Shown: positions 14,324 to 22,900 of the stretch, piece after piece
Layout of the letters: every line of letters starts with the position of its first letter
Position numbering within the stretch: the stretch's first letter is position 1
Virus record (IMG/VR): IMGVR_UViG_3300042484_002649
Span: 1-35,102 of that record
Strand: one strand, 5' to 3'
DNA length: 35,102 nt
DNA from: a virus
Translations under genes and position numbers: made by a program
Notes under the pieces: generated by a model
Seen by the model: only the letters and a program-made list of their open reading frames with translations
Database searches by the model: none
Told to the model about the DNA's origin: nothing

Positions 14324-15157
14324 ATGCCTAATCAACAATCTATAGATAACCTGTTAACTTCGTTTAGAGAAGTTTTAGAATCTGGCAAAGATGTCAATGT
14401 AGCGGAAGTGCCATTTATCATTATAAAAGGTGATATTGATGGCAAGGGCATTCTTTGGTCAGGACAAGGACATAATAAACAATTTTTATTTGCCTCTAAA
14501 CCAGATAGATTTTTTGTATCTGAAAACATTGATTTAGCCAAAGGCAAAAATATATCAGTCAATAATATAAAACTGCTAGATGAAAAAGAACTAGGCGCTA
14601 CTGTTACCAAAAGCAATTTACGTGAAGTTGGTCATCTTAAGGGATTGATTGTAGATGGCAGTATGAGAATTGATCAATACATAGTTTATGATAGTAATAC
14701 CAATAGGTTAGGTATAGGAATTGAAAATCCTAATGCTGCTCTCAGCATTGCTGAGGACGGAGTAGAAATAATCCTAGGTACAACAAATGGAGTAAAGGGA
14801 TTTGTTGGTACATTTGCCAGTCATAATCTAGATATCGTAACTGATAACACTCCAAGGATTTCTATCGAAGCTGGCGGTAATATTACACTAGGCAGCAATG
14901 TTAATAAAGTAACTGTGTTAGGAACATTAGGAATTAATGTTAACAATCCCGATCCGCGAGCTGCATTACATGTGAATGGATCAATTAAATTTAATAACAA
15001 AATACATCTCAGCGATAATAATTTTCCAACTTCTGGTCATTACACTGTTGGAGATATCGTCTGGAACAATCAACCAGCCGCTGGCAGATTCGTAGGTTGG
15101 GTATGCGTGGTTGAAGGAAGTCCTGGTCTTTGGAACGGATTCGGAAGAATTGAATAA
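14324..15157 (+). CDS. Putative tail fibre or spike-type structural protein
   Basis: In this 277-residue protein, residues 100-220 are beta-rich with LGIGIENPNAALSIAEDG and LGINVNNPDPRAALHVNGSIKF, the repeating 'NP..ALHVNG' pattern of phage tail-fibre shafts. The C-terminus GDIVWNNQPAAGRFVGWVCVVEGSPG is a small beta domain seen at the ends of phage fibres and spikes. The N-terminal 100 residues are likely the virion-attachment part. It follows a terminator and a late-type motif, consistent with late expression. It lies 4.8 kb before the main fibre cluster. Confidence 0.65.
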   Translation: MPNQQSIDNLLTSFREVLESGKDVNVAEVPFIIIKGDIDGKGILWSGQGHNKQFLFASKPDRFFVSENIDLAKGKNISVNNIKLLDEKELGATVTKSNLREVGHLKGLIVDGSMRIDQYIVYDSNTNRLGIGIENPNAALSIAEDGVEIILGTTNGVKGFVGTFASHNLDIVTDNTPRISIEAGGNITLGSNVNKVTVLGTLGINVNNPDPRAALHVNGSIKFNNKIHLSDNNFPTSGHYTVGDIVWNNQPAAGRFVGWVCVVEGSPGLWNGFGRIE

Positions 15158-15750
15158 TGTCTCGAGCTGTGGTACTCGGCAACGGCGAAAGCCGTAGAGA
15201 CATAGACCTAAGCTCATTAATCGTAGACACACTGATTGGTTGCAACGCCATTCACAGAGATATCACCGTTGATCACTTGATCTGCTGTGATAGACGAATG
15301 GCTGATGAAGCTGTAGAAAATTCTCAGACCAAAAACACGTCGATCTATGTGAGACCTTCATGGTTTCATTACTTCAGAAAAATACGTAAACACAAAAACA
15401 TAAAGGTCTTGCCTGACCTTCCCTATAAGGGAGAGCACAAAAAGGACGATCCCGACCATTGGGGCAGCGGTGGATTCGCTGTGTTGTTGGCCGCAGCATT
15501 GGAATACTCTGAAATAGAACTTATCGGGTTTGATCTGTATCCTGTCAACTCTGCTGTGAATAATATCTACAAGGGCACAAAAAATTATGCTAGATCCGAT
15601 GCACAACCTATAGATTATTCATATTGGGTCTATCAGATCAACCGCGTGTTCATGTGTCATCCCAATCAAAAATTCATTATTAGAAATCACAGAGATTGGA
15701 ACATGCCTCGAGAATGGCAGAAAAATAACGTAGAATTTATTGCGTTATAA
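15157..15750 (+). CDS. Rossmann-like protein of MptE/DUF115-like type
   Basis: This 197-residue protein opens with a nucleotide-binding-like strand-loop, SRAVVLGNGESRRDIDL. It is followed by IGCNAIHRDITVDHLICCDRRM and, later, GSGGFAVLLAAALEYSEIELIGFDLYP. This order matches the MptE-like/DUF115 fold, related to glycosyltransferase-like and pterin-pyrophosphokinase-like proteins. The same type is common in T4-like marine phages. It overlaps the fibre-like gene by 1 nt (TAATG). Possible roles are glycan transfer to virion or host surface, or pterin chemistry given queD downstream; neither is proven. Confidence 0.58.
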   Translation: MSRAVVLGNGESRRDIDLSSLIVDTLIGCNAIHRDITVDHLICCDRRMADEAVENSQTKNTSIYVRPSWFHYFRKIRKHKNIKVLPDLPYKGEHKKDDPDHWGSGGFAVLLAAALEYSEIELIGFDLYPVNSAVNNIYKGTKNYARSDAQPIDYSYWVYQINRVFMCHPNQKFIIRNHRDWNMPREWQKNNVEFIAL

Positions 15751-15768
15751 ATAACTTGATAGTATAAT
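15746..15768 (+). promoter_or_regulatory. Overlapping late-type and sigma70-type promoter upstream of queD
   Basis: TATAAATA at 15746-15753 is an exact T4 late promoter core. TATAAT at 15763-15768, with TTGCGT 17 nt upstream (15740-15745), is a sigma70 candidate. Both would produce a leader of about 95-110 nt before queD. Confidence 0.6.
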
Positions 15769-15770
15769 AA

Positions 15771-15869
15771 ATTATACACACAGGCACAGCGGACTTTTAC
15801 GTCATTCATCCCGCTTTATAAACTCTGCATGTCGTCAAACTTACTCGCTTTATGCATAGGAGGCAAGAG
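15771..15869 (+). promoter_or_regulatory. Structured 5' leader of queD
   Basis: Two stems can be drawn in this roughly 100-nt gene-free leader: AGCGG (15788-15792) with CCGCT (15811-15815), and TGCAT (15826-15830) with ATGCA (15852-15856). The second ends one base before the AGGAGG ribosome site at 15858-15863, so it could control access to it. It does not match the preQ1 riboswitch consensus I know. Confidence 0.4.
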
Positions 15870-16421
15870 ATGGCGAAATATCTTTCAACAAAAACTTACG
15901 GCAATGATAGAGGTCTGTCATGCTGCTTTAGACAATGGCGTGCCACGCACAGTCATTGCTCATTATTACACGGATACTCAATCGGAATAAGATTGATTTT
16001 TGAATGTGACACTCTTGACGAAAAGAATTGGGGCATGGACTTCGGTGGCCTCAAAGACTTTAAAGCCTGGGCCGATCACATGTTTGATCACACTACCGTG
16101 ATCGCTGAAGATGATCCTTTACTAGATCGTTTCAAAGAGATGAGTGGATGGAGTTCAAATCCAGAACACGATGGTAGGCCAGAACGTGTACAAGTAGAAC
16201 CATATCGCAGATCTGGTGTTTGTGATCTACGTGTTGTTCCGGGAGTAGGCTGTGAAATGTTTGCTAAATTATGCTATGACAAGATGGATTGGTTGTTGAA
16301 GAACGGTAACCATCGTTATCCGCTGAATCCAACAGTGCGTATAAAATCTGTAGAAGTATTTGAACACGCAGGCAATTCTGCCACATACGAAGGCGACATT
16401 CCTATTATACGTGAGTGTTGA
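15870..16421 (+). CDS. queD: QueD/6-pyruvoyl-tetrahydropterin synthase family protein
   Basis: Start chosen at ATG 15870 (183 residues), because AGGAGG at 15858-15863 lies 6 nt before it. An upstream in-frame ATG at 15852 would translate the ribosome site itself. The family cysteine is C30 (SHCSLLHGY), the catalytic Asp-His pair is D73-H74 (MFDHTTV), and a conserved acidic motif is VEVFEH (residues 151-156). QueD converts dihydroneopterin triphosphate to 6-carboxy-tetrahydropterin for preQ0 synthesis. The canonical zinc motif HGH reads HGY here (residues 34-36), a variant also seen in phage-type homologues. A 2-base-free junction leads into the next gene. Its partner QueC-like protein is encoded at 806-1384. 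Confidence 0.85.
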   Translation: MAKYLSTKTYGNDRGLSCCFRQWRATHSHCSLLHGYSIGIRLIFECDTLDEKNWGMDFGGLKDFKAWADHMFDHTTVIAEDDPLLDRFKEMSGWSSNPEHDGRPERVQVEPYRRSGVCDLRVVPGVGCEMFAKLCYDKMDWLLKNGNHRYPLNPTVRIKSVEVFEHAGNSATYEGDIPIIREC

Positions 16422-16613
16422 ATGAACAGTCTTGAACGTATATGGGCCCGGGCGACCGGGCACCTAATGGGGCAAACGGATGACGATCGTCCCGATGTTC
16501 CTATCCTTACTGTTCGTGAAGCAAGAATAGCACTGTTCTTGAAAACTTTTTGGGTCATCATTCACGTTATCACCTGCCTGTTTATTATTGCCAACGTTAT
16601 TAGGCATTGGTAA
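16422..16613 (+). CDS. Small single-span membrane protein
   Basis: This 63-residue protein abuts queD with no gap. It has a soluble N-terminus (MNSLERIWARATGHLMGQ ... DVPILTVREARIALF) and one C-terminal membrane helix, about residues 41-60 (FWVIIHVITCLFIIANVI). The pattern is familiar from T4-like marine phages. Likely located in the host inner membrane; function unknown. A role in lysis or superinfection control is possible from size and topology only. Confidence 0.68.
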   Translation: MNSLERIWARATGHLMGQTDDDRPDVPILTVREARIALFLKTFWVIIHVITCLFIIANVIRHW

Positions 16614-16621
16614 ATAGTTTT

Positions 16622-17452
16622 ATGCGTACATTTGCCATAAACAGAATCGTTGCCAGCAACGAAAACAAAATATTTCTAATCGCTGGCCCTTGCCAGATAG
16701 AAAGCCAAACTCATGCAGAACAAACTGCCGGCACCATAAAAGAAATCTGTGACGAGCTGGACATTGATTTAGTCTATAAAAGCAGCTTTGACAAGGCCAA
16801 TAGATCAAGTCTGGGCACTCGACGTGGTATTGGCATTGACGAAGGATTAAAAATCCTCAACAGCATCAAACATGAATTTGGTATTCCTATATTAACTGAC
16901 ATACACGAAACGTATCAGGCACAGCTAGTAGCAGATGCAGGTATAGATGTTATACAGATTCCTGCATTCTTGTGTCGTCAAACTGATTTGTTATTGGCTG
17001 CAGGTGCTACTGGTTGTGCCATCAATGTCAAAAAAGGTCAGTTTCTTGCGCCACACGATATGAAAAACGTTGCGGCGAAGATTGCCTCAACTGGTAATGA
17101 ACGCATTATGTTATGCGAAAGAGGATACACCCATGGATATAATAATCTTGTTGTGGATATGCGCAGTCTACCCATTATGGCAGGCACCGGGTATCCAGTG
17201 GTCTTTGATGCCACTCATAGTGTCCAACAGCCTGGAGGAATGGGGGAACGATCAGGTGGAGACCGGACTATGGTACCCTACCTAGCGAGAGCTGCTGTAG
17301 CTACCGGATCAGTAGCTGCTGTGTTTGTGGAGTGTCATGAAGATCCAGATAATGCTCCCTCAGATGGACCTAATATGATTCCATTAAATCAGTTAAAGAA
17401 GTTATTAAAAGACTTGGTGGCCATAGATGGAATTGTCAAAAGAAGAACGTAA
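16622..17452 (+). CDS. kdsA: 3-deoxy-8-phosphooctulonate (KDO-8-phosphate) synthase
   Basis: This 276-residue protein (from ATG 16622; a TTG at 16607 would add five residues) matches KdsA along its full length: AGPCQIES, YKSSFDKANRSS, LTDIHE, IPAFLCRQTD, INVKKGQF, FDATHSVQ and SDGPNM. It condenses phosphoenolpyruvate with arabinose-5-phosphate to form KDO-8-phosphate for lipopolysaccharide inner core. C24, H199, E237 and D248 correspond to the metal ligands of the metal-dependent class, unlike the E. coli enzyme, which has Asn at the first position. The 3' end overlaps the glycosyltransferase by 26 nt, which links the two to surface glycan changes. Phage KdsA is uncommon but known. Confidence 0.95.
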   Translation: MRTFAINRIVASNENKIFLIAGPCQIESQTHAEQTAGTIKEICDELDIDLVYKSSFDKANRSSLGTRRGIGIDEGLKILNSIKHEFGIPILTDIHETYQAQLVADAGIDVIQIPAFLCRQTDLLLAAGATGCAINVKKGQFLAPHDMKNVAAKIASTGNERIMLCERGYTHGYNNLVVDMRSLPIMAGTGYPVVFDATHSVQQPGGMGERSGGDRTMVPYLARAAVATGSVAAVFVECHEDPDNAPSDGPNMIPLNQLKKLLKDLVAIDGIVKRRT

Positions 17453-18227
17453 AAGGATCAAGCGCGAAGCCAAAGCCAGAAAGGCCGCACAGCAATATGC
17501 AGCCATAGTGGCTGATCTCGATCCTAATACTAAGATCACTATCCTATGTGTGAGATTCGGCAACAAATACGGACGCGAATACGTAGAAAGACTACGCAAC
17601 ATGATAGCAAGGCATATCACTATTCCTTATGAACTGGTATGTCTTACAGATGACCAACATCCCATAGAGGGTGTTCGCAACATCGTCCAGCCTAATGCCA
17701 ACTATCCTAAAGGTTGGTGGCACAAGGTACACATGTTTGATCCTGATCTACCCTTGAGGGGTCGAGTATTATATTTCGATCTAGATGTGGTTATCCATGC
17801 TAACATAGACAAACTCACGGTATATTGTCCCGGACAATTCGTAGGCATACATGATTTCAATAGAAAATTCTATGCTTCATGGCGATATCTCAACAGTTCT
17901 GTAATGGCCTGGGAACACGGCACACAGACACATATCTGGACTCAGTTCCAAACCAATCCTAGAGATGCACAGCGATTGCAGGGAGATCAGGATTGGATCT
18001 GGAAACTGTGTCAGAATTCAATCAAATTTTGGCCTAGAGAATGGATCCAAAGTTACAAATGGGAAATCCGAAATCGCAGTGAACTCACCATGAACAACGG
18101 CAAACGCACATTCGCCACTGTTCGCAACGATGTTATCCCGGATCCAGAATGCTCAGTGGCGGTGTTTCACGGCGATCCAAATCCCTGTGCGGTACAGGAT
18201 AAGTTTGTAGTTGACAACTGGTGCTGA
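17427..18227 (+). CDS. Glycosyltransferase with DxD motif
   Basis: This 266-residue protein has a highly basic N-terminal helix (ELSKEERKRIKREAKARKAA) ahead of a GT-A-like fold. ITILCVRFGNKYGREYV forms the first strand and VLYFDLDVVIHAN contains the DxD motif (D118, D120) that binds a metal-sugar-nucleotide. Later, YLNSSVMAWEHG and GDQDWIWKL resemble the acceptor-site 'N-S-..W' and 'DQD' motifs of GT8-like enzymes. It overlaps kdsA by 26 nt and likely acts on a host envelope or virion glycan. The acceptor is unknown. Confidence 0.72.
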   Translation: MELSKEERKRIKREAKARKAAQQYAAIVADLDPNTKITILCVRFGNKYGREYVERLRNMIARHITIPYELVCLTDDQHPIEGVRNIVQPNANYPKGWWHKVHMFDPDLPLRGRVLYFDLDVVIHANIDKLTVYCPGQFVGIHDFNRKFYASWRYLNSSVMAWEHGTQTHIWTQFQTNPRDAQRLQGDQDWIWKLCQNSIKFWPREWIQSYKWEIRNRSELTMNNGKRTFATVRNDVIPDPECSVAVFHGDPNPCAVQDKFVVDNWC

Positions 18228-18239
18228 TGATGTTATACT
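18211..18239 (+). promoter_or_regulatory. Strong sigma70 promoter of uvsE
   Basis: TTGACA (18211-18216), 17-nt spacer, TATACT (18234-18239), overlapping the 3' end of the glycosyltransferase gene. The canonical +1, seven bases after the -10 box, is A18246, the first base of the uvsE start codon. Confidence 0.8.
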
Positions 18240-18245
18240 TGTAGT

Positions 18246-19313
18246 ATGAACACTACATACAGACGTATAGGCTTTGCCTGCAAATGGATCAATGATCCTT
18301 CCGAAGTTAACGGAATGAAAATTAACGCTCGCGATCGCGACTTAAATACAGGCTCAACCACAGTTAGATGGTTGCGTGAACATCCTCAAGAAGCAGAACA
18401 GCGGCTTTGGGATTTGATGGAGCGAAACATAGAAGCCTGCTACAAATTAGTCAGCAGGGTAGGAACATTAGATGAAGATCTTAGAATGGTACGACTCAGT
18501 AGTGATATATTGCCTGTATACACTGAGCCTAGTTGGAAGTGGTTTTGGCGGCAGCCCGATGTTCGGAACTATGCCGAAAGAAATTTTAGCCGAGTGGGTG
18601 AACTGGCCCGTGAGAATCGTGTTCGGCTTAGTTTTCATCCTGGTCAGTTCACTGTGCTGGCTAGCGATAATCCAGGTATTGTCGATCGCTCAATAGAAGA
18701 ATTTGAGTATCATGTAGATATGGCTCGTTGGATGGGCTATGGCAAAACATTCCAAGACTACAAGATTAATGTGCATATTGCTGGCCGACAAGGACCGGAC
18801 GGTATTCGACGTGCGTTACAACGAATGACTCCCGAAGCTCGCAACTGTCTTACCATTGAAAACGACGAAATGACCTGGGGAATCGAAGATAGCCTTGAGC
18901 TAGTCAATGACTGCGCACTTGTATTAGACATTCATCATCATTGGATTAAAACTGGAGAATATATTGAACCGACTGACGACCGTGTTAAAAGGGTTATTGA
19001 TAGCTGGCGTGGTGTTCGGCCTGTCATACATTATAGTGTTTCACGGGAAGACTGTCTTGTTGAGCATCCCGGACACATCCGCCCCGATCTTTCGACCCTC
19101 TTAGAACAGGGTTACAAGAAAGCTAAACTCAGAGCGCACAGTGAGTTTTATTGGAATTCTGCGGTCAATGCATGGGCACTGACTTTCAGAAATCAGTTCG
19201 ACATCATGTGCGAATCAAAAGCAAAAAATCTTGCTTCGTTTACGTTATACGAACAGGCTAAAAAGATTACTGTCGAGCCGCTGGTTTGCGACCGCGAGTT
19301 GTTGCTTTCTTAG
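18246..19313 (+). CDS. uvsE: UV damage endonuclease UvsE/UvdE
   Basis: This 355-residue protein matches the TIM-barrel UvdE family: RIGFACKWIN at the N-terminus, ARxxxRxLNTGSTTVRWL, LSFHPGQFTVLASDNP, the metal-binding ENDE, LDIHHHWI, PVIHYSVS and LRAHSEFYWNSAVN. UvsE nicks DNA 5' of UV photoproducts and other lesions and starts repair. It is useful to a virus of sunlit water. There is no ribosome-binding site before the ATG and the promoter predicts transcription starting at the ATG, so the mRNA may be leaderless. The last 47 bp overlap the convergent dockerin-like gene. Confidence 0.93.
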   Translation: MNTTYRRIGFACKWINDPSEVNGMKINARDRDLNTGSTTVRWLREHPQEAEQRLWDLMERNIEACYKLVSRVGTLDEDLRMVRLSSDILPVYTEPSWKWFWRQPDVRNYAERNFSRVGELARENRVRLSFHPGQFTVLASDNPGIVDRSIEEFEYHVDMARWMGYGKTFQDYKINVHIAGRQGPDGIRRALQRMTPEARNCLTIENDEMTWGIEDSLELVNDCALVLDIHHHWIKTGEYIEPTDDRVKRVIDSWRGVRPVIHYSVSREDCLVEHPGHIRPDLSTLLEQGYKKAKLRAHSEFYWNSAVNAWALTFRNQFDIMCESKAKNLASFTLYEQAKKITVEPLVCDRELLLS

Positions 19314-19578
19314 CAGCTGCCTTGGCTTTTGTAGCTACTTTTTTAACTTCTGTTTTAGCCTTGTCAACAACCACCGCAGCGTCTTTAGCATCTACTATCC
19401 CGTCCTTGTTTACATCGGCAGCAGCTTTGACACCTTCTACCACATTTTGAACAGAAGTTTTAGCATCAGCAAGATCTACCTTACCGTCATTGTTTACATC
19501 AAGAGTCTTAGAACTTCTGTTGAAATACACAAGAGCACCGATAACAACTACGACTGCAATCGCTAATAACATTTCCAT
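19267..19578 (-). CDS. Membrane-anchored dockerin-like EF-hand protein with basic histone-like tail
   Basis: This 103-residue protein has a single N-terminal membrane helix (residues 4-19, LLAIAVVVVIGALVYF). It is followed by two calcium-binding loops of dockerin type, DVNNDGKVDLAD (27-38) and DVNKDGIVDAKD (55-66), each with Asp/Asn at positions 1, 3, 5, 9 and 12. The C-terminal tail is rich in Lys and Ala (VKKVATKAKAAAKKATTRGRK). AAGGAG lies 8 nt before the ATG. Dockerins normally pair with cohesins, and none is seen here. The gene overlaps the 3' end of uvsE in the opposite direction. It may be a virion or envelope anchor; the histone-like tail is odd for a membrane protein. Confidence 0.75.
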   Translation of the reverse strand: MEMLLAIAVVVVIGALVYFNRSSKTLDVNNDGKVDLADAKTSVQNVVEGVKAAADVNKDGIVDAKDAAVVVDKAKTEVKKVATKAKAAAKKATTRGRKPAARQ

Positions 19579-19599
19579 AATGAATTCTCCTTGGAGTTG

Positions 19600-19607
19600 T
19601 ATTTAGT
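19600..19607 (-). promoter_or_regulatory. Late-type motif ACTAAATA(C)
   Basis: Read on the minus strand, this is 22 nt upstream of the dockerin-like start. With T4 late spacing, transcription would begin near 19594, leaving a 16-nt leader holding AAGGAG. Confidence 0.5.
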
Positions 19608-19890
19608 ACTTGCCCACAGGCAAAGTCGTACTAGCGGGCATATCCCAGATTTTTTTCTGCTCTACTCCTATTCGTTGAGCAAATCTTTTAGCGTCACACT
19701 CTGTGCAGCAATGAAAATAATTGTTGCTGAGACGCTTCTTATCCATGTGTTTGAGATCACGGGTAAACTCTGAGTCACAGCTGTCGCATCTCAAAATCAC
19801 TGCGATTTTGTTTCTCACATATTCATGCCGATGACCTAGTTTACTGAGTCTAACATAATGATTCTGTTGGATTTCTGTTTTGATAAACAT
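19603..19890 (-). CDS. Zinc-ribbon-like small phage protein
   Basis: This 95-residue protein has two cysteine pairs, C35-x2-C38 (LRCDSCDSEF) and a second cluster C61, C62, C65 (FHCCTECDAKRF), spaced as in a treble-clef or zinc-ribbon fold. The conserved tail FAQRIGVEQKKIWDMP follows. The layout is similar to small HNH-like or zinc-finger proteins in T4-like phages, but no HNH catalytic triad is evident. There is no ribosome site before the ATG at 19890, which is nearly coincident with the predicted late start. Function unknown; nucleic-acid binding is plausible. Confidence 0.65.
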   Translation of the reverse strand: MFIKTEIQQNHYVRLSKLGHRHEYVRNKIAVILRCDSCDSEFTRDLKHMDKKRLSNNYFHCCTECDAKRFAQRIGVEQKKIWDMPASTTLPVGKY

Positions 19891-19894
19891 CGTG

Positions 19895-19902
19895 TATTTA
19901 CA
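19895..19902 (-). promoter_or_regulatory. Late-type motif TGTAAATA(C)
   Basis: On the minus strand, TGTAAATAC ends 3 nt before the ATG at 19890, so T4-style late transcription would start at the start codon itself. Confidence 0.45.
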
Positions 19903-19922
19903 TTAGGCTTATAAAACTTTGG

Positions 19923-19930
19923 GCTAAATA
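19923..19930 (+). promoter_or_regulatory. Late-type motif GCTAAATA(C) of the giant fibre gene
   Basis: This motif lies 31 nt upstream of the ATG at 19962, followed by AGGA as a ribosome site. It is back-to-back with the motif at 19895, forming a divergent late control region. Confidence 0.55.
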
Positions 19931-19961
19931 CACTCAGCAACTGCTAATCCTAGGAAAAACT

Positions 19962-22900
19962 ATGGCAAGAAAGACAATTGATATCGGTGCTATTGGCAAT
20001 GATGGTACCGGTGATAGCATAAGAGATTCATTCAGAAAAGTCAACGACAACTTCCGTGAACTTTATAGTTCTCTAGGGCTAGGTGAAAACCTCACTTTTA
20101 TCGGCCTAGATGACACTCCGGAAACATATGTAGGTCAGAACGATCCTGTTACCGGATCCACTCCATTAGTTACTGTTAACAACACAGAATCCGGATTGTC
20201 GTTTAAGCGATTGATCGCAGGTGCAGGAGTCAGCATAGACTTTACCACCAATCCCAACGAAATCACTATCAACAGCGAATTTTCAGAAATAGTAGCTGAT
20301 CCTACTCCTCAGTTAGGAGGTGACCTATCCATGAGGTCGGGTGGAAATCAATACAGAATTATTGATGCTGGAACAACAATATCTCCGTTAAGCCCCATCT
20401 ACAAACATGAATTGGTTAACAAAAATTATGCAGATTCAAAGATAGCTCGAGCAGGAGTTTCTGCTGTTAACCCAGAAACAGGACTAGTAGACGGTTCTTT
20501 TGGTACTATGAGTGGTCCGCTGATACTATCACGCAGTCCCGAACCCGACGACGACGAACTTTACGGTGGATTGATCGCAGCCACTAAACAATACGTTGAT
20601 TCATCTGCATTTGGTAGTTCAGTGAATCTTTATGTGGCTCTAAGTGGTTCTGATGATAGACCCGGTGTTTCCAAAGCTCTACAGGGACGAGCGTTGGCTT
20701 ATGCTTATCGAACACTAGAAGCTGCACTAAAACGTGCAGAAGAATTGGTTCTAGAAGGTCCGGCAGAAATCGGACCTTATAAAAAGATATTAACATTTAA
20801 TAATGGTCTAGGCACATGTACGTTGGATGGTATCGGCGAAGCTCCCGGATCGGGTTCGGGATTTTCTGGTATACTGAGAATGAGTATAGACACTGCCGAA
20901 CTCAACGGAGTAGGAACTAACTATTTTCCAGGTGATATACTATCAGTAGTTGGTGGTACCGGCACTGGCACAGCCACAATACAGGTGTTAACAACTCTCA
21001 CAACGCCAGGTGCTATATCTACATTTAAAATAATATCTACCGGAATATACACTGCACTACCTGGAACAACCGCGATATCTACCGTCATTTCAACATCTGC
21101 AGCACCTGTGGGCATTGGTGCTATTGGCACTGGAGCATCGTTTGATCTAACCTATAAGGTAGCCTCAGTCTCTATCGCTCCTGGTGGCGGTGGCTCAGGC
21201 TACGGTTTAGTATCTGTGCGCATTACAGGTGGTGGTGGTAGTGGTGCATTTGGTACTGCTGTAGTTACTAGTGGGGTAATCACAAGTATCACTATCACTG
21301 ATAAAGGATCAGGTTTTACTTCCTTGCCAACTCTGCTAGTTAATCTGCCTCGATTTAGGATTCGCACAGATGGATACCGAACTGATTTCACCGGAGACGT
21401 TTTAACTAATACTCCCGAAGCTATACGTGGTCGAGATATTCGTGAAGGTCTGTTTCTTCGAGGAGAAACTTCTGGCGCCTTGGCGCAGATATTATCACAC
21501 ACAGGTGCCTTAGACAGCGATGGCAATGAAATATTCGACGTTGACATAAAATTTGGTAACTTTGTAACTGATGAAGTTATATCCTACGGTGACATCAGTA
21601 AAAGTATTCAGATTTCCATCTTGGTAGAAAGCGGAGAATACTATGAAAACTATCCGTTAAAGGTACCACAAAACTGTTCTATTGTTGGTGATGAATTTCG
21701 TAGAGTGATTTTTAGACCATTACCAGGCGTAAGTTCGAGTCCTTGGGCGTTTCAAAAATTCCGTAGAGATCTGGTCATAGATGGATTAACTACTGCTAAT
21801 AAACTGTTTGCCTATCACTATCTGTCAGACACAGATGCACCAGTGTATCCGCCTATTAATAATCCCGGAAACTACGACTCGGCTGCTACACTATTGGATT
21901 TAAACAGAACATTCCTACAAAATGAAATCACTGCTTGGATCAACAACAATATTGATGTAGCCGGTGTCGGTTCAATCTGGTACAATTTTGAATATCTAGA
22001 ATCTAAATGTCAACGCGATATCGGATTAATTGTAGATGCCATTGTGTTTGACCTCAAGTATGGCGAATATAATCGCACAGTCAGTGCTGCACTGAAATAT
22101 TATCAAGGTGCTAGTGCTCAGTATGCGATTACTGTACAGCTAGAACAATATCAGGAAGTATTGGTTAAACTCAACCAATTGATGCAGAGTATTATAGATA
22201 ATACTGAGATTACCCCAGTTTATAACCCTACGTTCCCACAGATCATAGATCAAGCATTTGTTGCAGAAGTGGGTGCGGACAGTGTTGTTTCTAGCCTTAT
22301 CACTGCTATTGATAATATCATTGATGAAAGTGGACCCGGATTTGGCAGCGTAAATCAACCCAAAAACAACGAAGAGATGGATGTGTTCTTGGCTAATGAT
22401 GCTGTGCGCTGGCAGGCTATTACCGCACAAGGACATGGCGGATTCATGGGAATATTAGATCCTACAGGCCAGATATTGGCCAAGTCACCATACTTCCAAG
22501 AATGTGCTTCATTCTCAAGAAGCAAAGATCGTCAAGTATTTGCAGGTGGTATGTTTGTAGACGGGTTCACCGGCAATCTGCAATTCCGTCACAATACTAC
22601 CAGCGGAGATTTTCTCACACTAGGTGTGTCAGGACTGGCTAGATTCCCTCAACTGCCCTGTTCTTTCTTAGTAGATGATTCGGTATTCCGTGTAAACTAT
22701 GTTAGAGATTTTGTGTACGATCCCGCTGGATCTTCGGCTAATCTTGTATTAGACGATATAAACCCATTTACTCGTGCAGCAGGCACACAGACCTGTACCA
22801 TTAGCTTTGCGTCGCCGGCAGTGATAACCAGAGTAGCCCACAGACTACAACCTGGCGCTACTGTGGTGTTCAGTACCACAGGCACACTACCTGGCGGGAT

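Noticed and set aside
15771-15869. preQ1 riboswitch
   Set aside because: The characteristic short hairpin plus A-rich pseudoknot tail was not found; only generic stems are visible.
15852-15872. Upstream ATG as queD start
   Set aside because: It would translate the AGGAGG site as Arg-Arg; the ATG at 15870 is ideally spaced behind that site.
15830-15990. Short out-of-frame ORF starting in the queD leader (MSSNLLALCIGG...)
   Set aside because: It has no ribosome site and overlaps queD in another frame; most likely chance.
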